The notes under the pieces: generated by a model | What the model was told of the DNA's origin: nothing | The model's database searches: none | The model's input: the letters and a program-made list of their open reading frames with translations, nothing else | Origin: Colius striatus | Lineage: Eukaryota > Chordata > Aves > Coliiformes > Coliidae | Reading direction: 5' to 3' | NCBI RefSeq assembly: GCF_028858725.1 | Contig: NC_084764.1 | Coordinates: forward strand, 19,333,501 to 19,397,500 | DNA length: 64,000 bases | Position numbers and translations under genes: made by a program | Shown: piece by piece, positions 12,161 through 24,230 of the stretch | Layout of the letters: every line of letters starts with the position of its first letter | How positions within the stretch are numbered: position 1 is the first letter of the stretch

Positions 12161-15100
12161 AAATGTAATTTATTAATTTCTTCTCCAGTCAATAACGGTG
12201 TATTTCAAGACACAAGTATTTTCACCTATAGAAGTATGTTCCTAAGCCTTTTCAAAAGGTCTGTGAGAAGAAAAGCTAGTGAAAGTATCCAGAAGGAGGG
12301 AGTGTTACCCCCATAAGTTCAATCATATTAAAATTACTCTTAAGTTAATTATGAAACCTGATTATCCTTTTCCAAACAAAAATAATGTGGATGAATATGA
12401 TCTGCAATTTCTCTGAAGGAGCAAGTGAATACATACATAAGAATCCTTAAAGATTCAATGGTATTCAGTATATCAAAACACTTGATCAGAATCCAAAGAC
12501 CTACAAGCAAGGATGCAGCACCTGGGAGGACAGTTAAGGTAAAGTGAAAAAAGCTTACATGAGTCTTGTTGTAGCTGCTGTTCAAATGATCCCATCTGAA
12601 CTTAACCATTGTACTAAAAAAAATTTAAATAATCAGGTTTTACAGGTTACTTGCACTTCTGCAGCTTGAAAACAACATCTATCAGTCATACCAGGTCCTT
12701 GGCTTGACTCCAGTAGTTCAAAAGAGGTGTTGAGCCAGAAGAACTGCCCCAGCCATAACTGTATTCACTTCTCCAGAATAGAGCCACTGAGGTGAGGCAG
12801 CCTATGCCTCCCTGCTTCTGAACTCTGCCTCCCAGAACATATTCAAAGAAACAAATGGCACGAGCAGCAAGTACCCACCTCTGCATTGCCTCTGTCTTGG
12901 AAATAGTCCCCTGGGCTAGGAGCAGCTGATTAGTTCTTCAAAAAACAAAGCAAAACCCACAAAAGTTAAACATAATGTTGATTGTACCTTTTTTTTTAAA
13001 CAAAAAAAGTTATATTTGAAGACAAGATAAAATCATCATTGAGAAACTAGTATTTTTTAATGTCAGCTGATAGTGTTTGGACACGTTTGCCTTTCCTTGG
13101 TCTCTAGTGAATCATCCAAGGTATCACTTTAGAGTTCCTGTTGCTCATTTTGTACAAAGCCACTCAAGCTTCTGTCTGGTGAGGAAGTAATGAGAATTTG
13201 TGGAGTAATAAAAAAAGAGTCAACACTTTACAATGTTGAAAACTGTTAATGATCAACATCAAAAGGCTTTAATCTGTTGACAGTCATACACTTGATTTAT
13301 ACAGCTGGCTGTCCTACTCGCACTTCTTTAAGGCTAACTGGAGAGTGCTCTGAGATACATGTCTTTGCACAGTGATAACTCTGCAAACATTAAGGCAGTG
13401 ACTCTCTAAAGCAACAGGTTGAATCTGAAGGCCCGAGGAAGAAGCAGACCAGGCATTACATGTGATTTTCCCAGGGTGATGTGAATGCATTAAGAGCAAG
13501 GGCACTGCCTCCAGGAGAAAAACAAAACAAAACAGAACAACCCCAAAACAGAACAAAAACCCAAGCCTGTGTCTAACAGTTGCCTAGAGCAAGGGGATGG
13601 AAATTTTGGTTTTGTGTTCCTGTTGCCTAGAGTCACGTAAAACCTTTGCCCTTTTACAACTAGCTACAAATCGCTGGACTGACTGGGTATTACACTGTGT
13701 GAGAAGGAAGAAGAAAGAAAAGGGAGAGAAAGACACCTTTGGGGCATTGAATGAACCTCAGGGCCAAGCACAGGGTTTGAGAACAATAAATTGATTACTC
13801 TCTGTTTATTTATAAAACCTTCAGAGGTTTTTCAGAGCTGGTACTATCCCTTTGTTCTCTTGATAGACACACTAATTCAAAGATTCCAATAACAACTTCC
13901 AAAGCCAGGAAGAAAATGTTTTTTTCCCCTTTTATGACAATCAGATGTTTAGTGGGAGGAACATTCAATGTGTGCCTAAGAGATAGGTGATGCCAGTTAT
14001 TAGAAAGACTTCACACCCTCAAACTAAACAGTTTGCTCACCAGTACAGTAAGTAGCCTAAAGAGTGCAGAGATAGGGTCACAATCATTTAAAGTGTAGTA
14101 GGTAACACATAAAAAACTTTATCTAGAGACACCATAAACTTGTGGGGCTTGCTTATCAAAAAGAAATGACAGCTAAGGTTCTCCAAACTCAGGCTAGTCT
14201 CTTTCCAGGTTTGACTGAGAAAGTCACAGAACACAGACACACAAGAAATATGCTAATTTCAGCCCATTTAAAGCTCCTCTGTTAGCATAAGTGATTATCA
14301 CATCCTGTCCTGTTTGTTTTCTGTGGGTGCACAAAATCCTGTTTCAAAGAAGGACTTTCATCAGTATCACATTGGGAAGGTCAGGCAGTGACAGTGATGA
14401 ATACACAACAGCCAAAACAGTAAAAGGTCACATGAGGTACCTGTTTGAAAGTGGCCTTTTCATCACTTCGGCACTCACCTTCTCCTAATTTGCTCTATCT
14501 CCTTATCGCTTCATCTGAACTTTGTCTCATGATAGGATAAGAAAAAGATTATACATGAAGTGATTCAGCTGACTCTCTGTTCTGACACTCTGCAAGGGAA
14601 ATGGCATAGAAATGTTACCTCTGCAAGGTGACTCTCACCCTGCTTTTCTCTGCCTGATGGAAAAAATACTAGATTCATAACATTTCTGTTAATGTTGTAC
14701 TTTTCAGTTTGTTGAGGTTTTTTAGTATCTTTGAACACATTACAGTTTCCTAGAGTTTCTAGTTCCAGAATAATTTAGATCATTAGGGAAAATAAATTAC
14801 TAGTGTCACTTTAAGGGCATCCTTATCAATCAGAAACATGGCTCAGGGTTGGACTGTCACAGGCAGTTTTACAGCAGTAGCCTACATCAAAAGTTAGCTT
14901 GCTCCGATGGTCTAAAAACTTTTCAGGGGAGAAAGAAGTCACAGTTCCTTGGGATAGGTATAGTATTTAAGAATGCTCTTAAGTAACTTGTAATGGCAGA
15001 TGCCATTGGGTACTCTGTCATAAGTGGTTTTCCTGTTCATAACAAGTAATGCACATGATGGTACCTTTTAAGCTAGGCTGTGTAGAAAAAATGAAGATGT

Positions 15101-18100
15101 CTCTTGGATTTTGTTAACGCCACATAGTATTTTTACTTTTTTTTTTTAACACAGGTACTGATACCATAGCTACATGGTGTTACCAAGGGGAACAAAATGG
15201 ACTTCTTATAATAGAACTAACCTATGAATGGCTTGAGCAAGAGACTTACAGAGTGAGATTCCTGCTGTCCCCTTTCTCCCTGTCACAGGAGTCTACCTGC
15301 TCCCACTTCCACCATGCAGCCTCTCCCCAGGAGTGCATTCTCTTCCCCCAGGGTATGTGGTTGTGGATTGCTGCCCCAGCAAATAGGGACATGGCTGCAG
15401 TACATCCTAGCTTGGGCTAGAGGAGGAAGAGGGACTTGGAAGACCCCTGGGAACTCAGAAGTGCTGGGTTACCAGTTCTGCAGTCTAAACAAGCTCTCAC
15501 TGCTCCAGAAGGATCCCAGATGTGGAGATAATAGTTGGCAATGCCCTGGAAAGACAGTTAGGAATTACTGATCTGTAAGTGATAGGATCAATTCACAAGA
15601 CTGCAAGTCTTCCTAGAACAGGACCAGGCCACATTCCATCAAAAATTGCCAGAAGTACCTACCTCAATGTTTCATTCAGGCTTCTCCGGGCTAGAAAGCC
15701 CCATGCTTTTGGAAATGATCGTGGCTTCTCACACTACAGGTGTGAGGCTCCCAGCACTACTATAAGAGTTTTTACCGTCTTTCAAACAAAACATTTCTGT
15801 CCTGTGCACCCCAGTCCCACTTACTGTCTCTAGACTTACTATCCCTTCCAGCTCTGATCCCTTCCAACTGCTGCTCTTAATCATCCAATCGTAAACATCT
15901 CTCTCAACATGTATGCTCAGCTGCCAGCTCGCTTTTCTTCTAGGATGGCTGTGGTTATTGATAATTCAAAGTTACACTGTAATTGGCAAGTAATGAGTGA
16001 TTTCACAGCTGTTAAAAACCTTACAAGAAAATAAAGTTGGAACTTCAGGGACATACAGACAAAAATATTTACAGTCATCCTTAAATAGGTTACAAAGTAA
16101 GTAATTCTTTTATTTCTTCTCTTTCCACTGCTACTTAACAAGATTTTCCTTATGAAAGTAACATAGCTGCCTTCGTCATTCTCTCGCTTCTTGTAACAAG
16201 TGAAGAAACTGGACTGAGAGCTTTTTCCATGTTCTCAGTTGAAGTCTCTGGTTCAAACTCCATCTTAAGCACTGTTAGTATGATCTTCACTGTTGAATTC
16301 TAAATTACTGATGTTTTTCTCCTTGCTTTTTTGTTTTAATGTTTTATATAAAACTAAGCAGGTAAGTCTCTGCATGGTGTGCCTCAGCATGCTACTTTGA
16401 GTAATTCTGGCTTTGTTGAAGGACAGAATTGACACTCATCTTGGTTTACAGCTCTGCTTGTAGCTGCTGAGTCCTGACTACTATGATCGTTCCATAGCCT
16501 CATAATTCAGCAACCCGTCCCTTGTCAACACAGCATTTCTCTAAAGAATGCTATTGACCAAATGAATACCCGCAGAGAGGATGAGACTGCTAGTGCATGT
16601 GTAGCTTTTTAAAATAGTCAATCACCTGCTGAGGTGATGAGAATTTGGGGAATTCTGCACTATAAATATGAAGATGTTGATAGTATCTATATGGCTTGCT
16701 AGTAGACAAAGCCAGTGCTCAGGAGACTTCAGCATATAAAGAGGAATATAAACAGGAGATGTTTAGATCTGTCCTAGGGAATTATGTACCAGACTGGAGA
16801 ACGGGGATTCTTAGGATTATTTTTTAAAAGTGAGTGTTAGAGTCCTACACCATTGCCCTAAGTGAAGCAGAGGCTGAAAGAAGAAAAGCCAGATTCTGGT
16901 GGCAAAGGAAACCTTTATATTGCTGTTACCCTACAGTTTTCAGTTATTGCTCTTAATTATTCTTGAATTGTGTCATATTAGGCATGGCTTATTCAGGTGT
17001 TTCTCAAAGGCAATGAGTGTTTCAGCAAAGTGTAAAGGTTACCAGTAGAGTGACTCTTGGCAAGTATAGAAATGTAGATTTAATTCACAGGAAACTACTT
17101 TTAAGATGTGTCATCAGCAACACAACAAACTTTGGTTGGTATAAGCTAGTTATTAATGGCTTTCTGATGTTAGGCATGGCATAGTTCTGAATGTGATTAA
17201 GTTAGTAGGAATTCTGCCACTGTGGTACAGTTGAGGCCTGAACTGAAAAATAGGAACAACTTAGCAAGAGAGCAGCTATTCTGAATAATTCAACTAAAAT
17301 ATTGGAAAATTTCAGGGTAAATGGAAATGCAGACATGGCATGAGTGATTGAAAAGAACTACAGTTGTTAAGACCTAATTATTATGCAAAGACTAAGAAGC
17401 TTATAATATCCTAATGTTACAGTTTACCATTATCAGCCTTTTGAGTACCTTGTTTCTAGGTAATGGCTTGATTAACATCTAACTAGGAAGGTAGCTCAAA
17501 TCCCTTATAATACTGCTTTGGCTGTTGGTAATACCATCAGCCCCAGCAGAATCCCTGAACCTAGTTTTCAATGTCTTAGTACAAGAACAATTTGGTTTTC
17601 AAATGTTACGTGTACACCTATTGATTTATCAGCCTATGCCTGTTTTTACTTGTTTCTGATCTTATCTTATTCAAATTTCAGAACCACACAACTCAACACA
17701 AAGATAAAACATGCAAAATCATCCACAGAGTTTGGCTTCCAACAAACAAATGCGACTCAACACAAACAAAGGGAGTTGTATCCATGTGTTAGTTGTCTGT
17801 GTTCTTAATATCTCAATACTTTGTGGAAGAAAGCAAGTTGGGTAACAAGTTGTTTTGACTTCATATCCAGTACACTTTCAAGTTTCTCTAGTCTCCAAAG
17901 CCAAGAATCCAGGCTAAAGATGCCACAAAGCTTCGGCATGCTTAAGGCAAGGCTGTGCCATGCCTTTTTTTTCAATCTTTGTTGCCGTACTTTGGAATAA
18001 AATAAAAGTTTTGCCCTAGATAAAAACATGTCTGGGATGTTACCTAGACCTTCTATGTATATGATTTATGCTCAGAGGCAGGAACCTTGGCTTGGTGCTG

Positions 18101-18540
18101 GTTAAATTTTGAAATATTTCCTTGGAAGCACTCTGCTTTGATGAACTTTCAGCAATCAGACCTGAAGCTAGGCTCCCCAAAACAGGGCACCACACCAGCC
18201 AGATCTCTGGTCTCTGACTCACTGGCAGATAGTCTGTGGATACACCATCCAAATCATCCATCTTGATACTGGCTGACAACTTCCTCAAGGAGCAATTTGT
18301 GACTTTTCCAGGAAAAGCTCAAGCCCCACAAGTGTGGACATTGGCATATGACCATTGCTCTTGCTATCATGTAGGAAATGGGGTCAGCTTTGTAGAGAGC
18401 AACCTCTTGACTGCTCCCAAGTTATTAAACTAGCAGCTTAAATGGCAGCCTCCCGCAGCCCCTGAAACCTCCTTGTGAGTTAGTAAGCCAGAACTGCAGC
18501 CCTGTGAAGGACTGTATTTCCTAGTTCAGTAAAACCCCTT
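12161..18540. other. Intergenic DNA, no gene seen
   Basis: AT-rich DNA with no exon or recognisable mobile element that I can support. Small features are short T/A runs (for example about 12,988–13,010 and 15,137–15,148) and an AAAACAAAAC-rich stretch near 13,518–13,560. Confidence 0.5.
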
Positions 18541-19210
18541 TTGAGTCCTGATTGATAATAAGCTAAACGTGAGCCAGCAACGTGTCCTCGTGGCCAAGAA
18601 GGCCAATGGCATCCTGGGATGCATCAAGAAGAGTGTGGCCAACAGGTCAAGGGAGGTTCTTCTCCCCCTCTACTCTGCCCTGGTGAGGCCTCATCTGGAG
18701 TCCTGTGTCCGGCTCTGGGCTCCTCAGCTCAAGAGGGACAGAGAACTTCTGGAGAGAGTCCAGCACAGGGCCATCAAGATGATCAGGGCACTGGAGCATC
18801 TTTCATACGAGGAAAGGCTGCAGGAACTGGGGCTGTTTAGTCTAGAAAAGAGGAGGCTGAGGGGGGATCTTATTAACATTTATAAATATCTAAAGGGTGG
18901 GTGTCAGGAGGTTGAGACATCCCTTTTTTCTATAGTAGCTAGCAGCAGGACAAGGGGTAATGGGATGAAGATTGAACACAAAAAGTTCCACTTAAATATA
19001 AGAAAAAGCTATTTCACTGTGAGGGTGAGGGAGCCCTGGCACAGGCTGCCCAGAGGGGTTGTGGAGTCTCCTTCCTTGGAGGTCTTTAAGACCCACCTGG
19101 ACACGTTCCTATACGACCTGATCTAGGTTGACCTGCTTCTGCAGTGGAGTTGGGCTAGATGATCTCTAAAGGTCCCTTCCAACCCCTACCATTCTATGAT
19201 TATATGATTC
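18541..19210 (+). mobile_element. CR1 LINE, longest young copy, with open ORF2 C-terminus
   Basis: A 5'-truncated CR1 that ends in the ATTCTATGAT tail. It keeps an uninterrupted frame of 185 codons (18,569–19,126), which is the C-terminal part of the ORF2 protein downstream of the reverse-transcriptase catalytic motifs. Recognisable blocks are [24 protein letters not shown] and [15 protein letters not shown]. The endonuclease and catalytic RT regions are missing, so it cannot move by itself. The open frame and its close similarity to the 11.1-kb copy suggest recent insertion. Confidence 0.95.
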
Positions 19211-22200
19211 CTTCTCTTTTCACATGGTTTCATTTTGGAGTGACTGGTTTGTTTCCATCAGTACCAGGGAAGACAGTAACTGACTTTTCTAATAACTTTT
19301 GTTTGTCCCCATCAGGACTTGATACTTCTTGTCCATGTTATGCAAGGCTGTCCTACACTACACATGACAGAATTGTTTGGCAAGATCTGCCACCACCTTT
19401 CTCTGCAGATAGGGCTGCTCTATCAATTTTGATTGAATGGAAAGTGTTTGCCAGTTTGTGTTTTATGTTCATTTCCTCTGCCCAGATTTAGAGAGAGTCT
19501 GCCTATAAATACCTACTTTTAGGGTGCTTCGAGACACACTGTTTTCTCCAGTGAATAGGTCATGTTTTCAAGTCATATCTTGCCATGGAAACAGACAGGT
19601 AATGAAGGATCTGAATTGGATTTATCTTCATCAACATCTCAGTCATTTGTTCAACCAGGTGACAAACCCTCATTGCAAAAAAGGCTGTAATCCAAAATGA
19701 TGATTACAGTAAAAGCAGGATCCCAAAACCAAAAAGTTCACAGCTTAATAGAGATAAGCAATTTTCCCCACATCAAAATAAGTAGTGCAGTGATACTTAT
19801 TGAATATAAGAAGGAAATATTCAAGTCTTACTCCAAAAGCTTTCCAGTTAATTCTGAATGTGTTTCAGACTGGCCTACAAATTAAAAAATGTAGATTAAA
19901 ACAGAGATCAGAATGTGTGACTGAATTCTGATCAGTCTTTGCAACTGAATTTCAGACATCATGGAATGGGTTTCAAGATGTTATTCAAAGCAATGGACAA
20001 TGTATTTTAAAGTGAGATAATCTTGACCAGACTTTGCACAAAAATATTTGGAAATGCATGCTATTGCAACTTTTTATTACACCTTAATCTGTTACAGTAT
20101 TCAAAAAAGCTATTGGAAATTAAAGGCTATGATCCTGCAAATACCACCATTAACTTTAATAAAACTACCAGTATGTTATTAGGGATGGACAAATACCAAG
20201 AATTAATAAACAGAAGTTTTCTCAAAAGTGTTTGCTTAACCAATACAAAACAATATCATTAACAATAAAACTTTTCAGATTTTTCAGGATGTTATTGAAC
20301 TTATAATCAATTTCCGTCAAAACCAGTCAAAAAGAATTAGGATTTGGGGAAAGGCCAGACCTTTCTTTGACAATATATTACACTGAAACACACAGAACCC
20401 CTGCAATGGATGGAAAATATTTGCCATGGAACATCTCTCTATGCTTTTGATCAGAACAACAAAGAATATTCCCCAAAAATTCACCATGTGTTTGACAGGC
20501 CTTAGTGAAGACTGAAGAAAAACTGTAGAAATCTAAGTTTGTCCAGGCAGAGCACACACTTTGTATCACCTTTAGTAAACCATTTAATAATGTCTCATGA
20601 TATTATTTTAAAGATTATTTAAGAAATTATCTATAATAGTAGTTCACAGTCCTGTCATTCCTGGCAGGAATTACTAATTGCTTGGTGTCATTGATCAGCT
20701 AACTGGAAAGTGTTGTGGAGATTGGAGAGAATGTCAGTAGAGAAACAATGTTCTTATCTTTGGTTTTGCACAGGCCTTTTCCCTCTTCTGTGCAAAAGAG
20801 CAGCGGCAGCATTTCACTCCTTATCCTCATTACTCCACTGAATTATTATTTTGTGACTGATCATCATTTAGCCCTGTTAGTACCTTGCTGATGACACTGG
20901 CCCAGTAAAATCGGTGGTAGGAACATTATGCCAGATGGTGAGGAAAAAAAAGCTATAGAAAGACTATCTCAGTGAATACGTTTGAAAGTCAAAAGGAGGG
21001 CAGATGTTTGACTTCACAAAAGAAAATGCTGGTTTCTGTTGCAATGTTGGTTACGCAATCACATAAGGTTTTATTTTTAAAAGCAAGTAAAAAAATTATA
21101 GTGCATCAGCTCCTCGACTGGTGTAAATCAACATGGTTTTATTGACTTTGATGGAGCTATGTCGATTTATACCAGATGAGAATTTGGCCCACTGTATGGA
21201 GATATTTTTACTTCTCTTCTCACTCTATCAGTTAAGGAAAGGCTAATGATCAGCAAGCTGGAAGCAATTACGTGTGTGTGAGGAGGGGGTAGTTTCATAA
21301 TAGCTAACTTGATATTATTTCCTGTAAAATGTATCAGGAAAATAGAGCCTGGGGCCTGCTGACCAGTTTGTTTTGTACAGAAGTATTTGTTCAAATCTGT
21401 TTACAATAATTTGTCAAACGATGGGCAGAATTGGCTCAAGCACTTGTCTTCCACTGACACCAGAGGTGGCAGTTCTGGTGCTGACGAGGACACTGAGTGG
21501 CAGTTGGTGAGGAAAGACTCTGGCAAAATTTGGCTTTCACTTGCATCTCTGTAATTCTGGGGTGATTCTACCAAAATCAGTAGAAATATTCTCTATTTAC
21601 AACAGTGTGGCTAAAAGCAAAATTTGGCAGAGTTTTCAGCTGAGCATTTATAAGCTGTTTCTGGCAGCAAATAAGAATGGGGGAGGAGAAGATTATTCTT
21701 TGCAGATGCTTTGTAAGATTAACAGAGGCTTTCTGGTGACAATAAAAATCTACTAACATAGTCATTTTTGGAAAATGCTGTTTAAAATGTGATTTGAGGG
21801 AGCTTTCTGTCATTCTTTAATTCTTAGAGCATTTCATGGTGGTAAAAAGTATTAACCAAGGCTTCAAGTGAGATGACCTAAATTGTTCTCTTTACCCTGG
21901 CAAGGCAGATGAGTCCCAATCTGCAATACCAGGTGGGCTAAAGCAGCCGATGTGAAGCTAAGATTTCTAACATTTGTAATGTTTTCAACTAATAAATATT
22001 GATAAAATTACTTCAGACCCTGCTAGGAGGGGATGCAGTTATGCTAGGCTAATGGTGCTTCTGTCACTGTAGCTTGTACCTACATATGGCTACCTCTTTC
22101 TGAATTGATCTACAGTTAAATTAATCCCCATAACAGCATGTAGGTGAACTCTTAAGCATTAGTGGACAACTCATAAGAGACTGGAGAATATGTGGTTCAG

Positions 22201-24125
22201 GAATGGTTTTGGAAAGACACACAAAAGCCTGTTCTGGCCCTGACTATGGAAAGCCCATGGAGCTGCATGGCCCTTCTTCCCTGCACCAGCTCTCTCCAGC
22301 CCTCCCTGATGCCCTTCCCTGAGAAAGGTCAGGGAGCCTATTACTCCCGCTCTCGTCTTTGATTTGTGGTATATATACATCCGTCACTTCCTGGATCCTT
22401 TTAAAGCAAGGAACAATGAACAAGTTTCCAAGGAAAGAGGCGGTTTGCTTATTTGGGGATTCTTTTTTTTAATAGCTCAAAATCAGCCAATATAAGAAAA
22501 GGCACCATTCCAGCCAGAGTAGGTGACAGCATTCTGACACTGAATTTAAGTCCCCTTTCCCACGGTGAATCTGTAACTTTAGGTATAAGCTGTTAGGGTT
22601 TTTTTATTCTGTATGTTGTTACAATGTATCTTCACTGGTTTTGTTACTCAGCTTTCCAGCTACTCATGGAAATTTATGAGGTGTTTTTTCCCCAGTAATT
22701 TTCAAATGTATATGCTCTTCTGCACTGGAAAAAACAATTGCAGCATCATTACCATCTTCTCAGCTGAGAACATAGAATTGAAAACCAAGTGCATTGTTGT
22801 AACCAGCACTACTTCTTGACTGAGTTTCTAAGGCTATGTGGATTACATAAAAGAATTGCTCTACTTTTTATAACTACATGCAGGTGGATCCTTTGTACTA
22901 TTTAACATATTGCACAAAACATAACTGCTTACCAATAGCATTCCTAGAATCAATACTGCAAAATCTAATCACGTTAAGAACAATTTAAAAAGGATGAGAA
23001 AACTTTGCGCATGACACACCAGTGAAATGAAGGTAGGCTCTTTTCATTATTTTTCTGCTTAGGTTTTAGATCTTTACAGAAAAAGAAAAATGATTTTCTA
23101 ATCTGATCTGTGCTCTGAAGTCCCAGGTAATTTTGATGCATATAGAGACTATGACTGAAGTCAGGAATCCACAGAAGATTAAATCCTAAACCGTTACTCT
23201 GTTTTCATAGAAATGTGTTAAGGAAACGATACGTAAACCAAAGCACTTCTAAGTAAGGCATCTGTCAGATTTTTCCATGAGGTGTAGGCAGTTTAAAATG
23301 TACTGTGGTAGCATTTGAGATGGTTGTATTTTAGTACTCAATTCACCTTTCAGGCTAAGTGTGCTCCAAAGACCGAAGATGAATTTTAGGGACAAGCTGA
23401 GCAGTAGCCAGGAAAAGGGTTAATATGACAGTAACTACCAGTTCATACATGTCAGCTAATCTTTGAGAAAACACTAGACAACGGCATCATTAAACCAGGT
23501 GATGTCTGAATGTATATATGAATGAATTTGAGTTTGGTTTCAAAACTACATAGCAGATTAGGTGTTACATCACTATCTGATCCTGCACGTGCTACAGTAG
23601 TTAGTGCTTAGCACTGCAGAACTTCAGGCTGTAAGCACAAGTTTCCCTAGGCAGTATCTGTGGGATCCCTGTTGGCTCTTGACAGGGGACCAAGATAATC
23701 CTGTGACCATAAAATTGAATTCTGCTGAGAGACCTCAAAAAGGCACCTGGGTCCTGCAGGAACTGGTGCTCATCACTGTGTTTCTGCTATGTTCCCTCAC
23801 TGTTACCCAGGCATGGGAGAGAAGGGACCCAAGCACCAGCTGAAACCCCCAACCAGGCTGGACAAGGGTAAAATTGACAAACCACCACAAGCTCTAGCCT
23901 GATCTGAGAAGAAGTATTAATCATATCTCCATGGTCTAAAATAAGAGCTCAGCTATTCTGAGATACATGTAAGGTTCTAGAAGCCTCCTAAGGCTGGGAG
24001 GGGTTTTTTTTGTGGGTTGTTTCAGTTTTTTGTAGTTGTGTTGTTTTACTACACACATAGCTAATTTAAGTCAGAAATAAATATTTTCGATCATCATATT
24101 CCCATAGATATTATCAAGACTGGAA
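19211..24125. other. Intergenic DNA with scattered ancient repeat remnants
   Basis: No exon is supported. It contains the palindromic element at 21,104–21,190 (listed separately). Stretches near 20,120–20,165 and 21,420–21,640 have the look of other decayed ancient amniote repeats. Confidence 0.5.
21104..21190. repeat. Ancient palindromic (MITE-like) repeat
   Basis: The left arm (CATCAGCTCCTCGACTGGTG, then TAAATCAACATGG) is an imperfect inverted copy of the right arm, which reads back as GGGCCAAATTCTCATCTGGT, then ATAAATCGACATAG. The centre contains ATTGACTTTGATGGAGC. This palindromic design around a GACTTCAATGG-like core is one I associate with old DNA-transposon-type elements of turtles, crocodilians and birds. 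The family name is not certain. Confidence 0.55.
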
Positions 24126-24129
24126 AAAA

Positions 24130-24230
24130 TATGTCTGGAAGGGATCTCTGAATTTCATCTAATCCATTCTCCATGCTAATGCAGGCTGGAACAGCAAAGA
24201 TCAGATTGCTGGACTATCTTCACTTCACTG
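24130..24230 (-). mobile_element. Old, diverged CR1 3' end fragment
   Basis: TCTGGAAGGGATCTCTGAAT and the following CATCTAATCCATTC match the CR1 3'UTR pattern (TGGAAGGGACC…AGATCATCTAGTCCA) in reverse orientation, with many substitutions and no tail repeats. Confidence 0.5.

Noticed and set aside
21459..21476. CTCF-like word ACACCAGAGGTGGCAG
   Set aside because: Only the 3' half fits the CTCF core and the 5' half does not, so it is much weaker than the 9,767–9,780 site.
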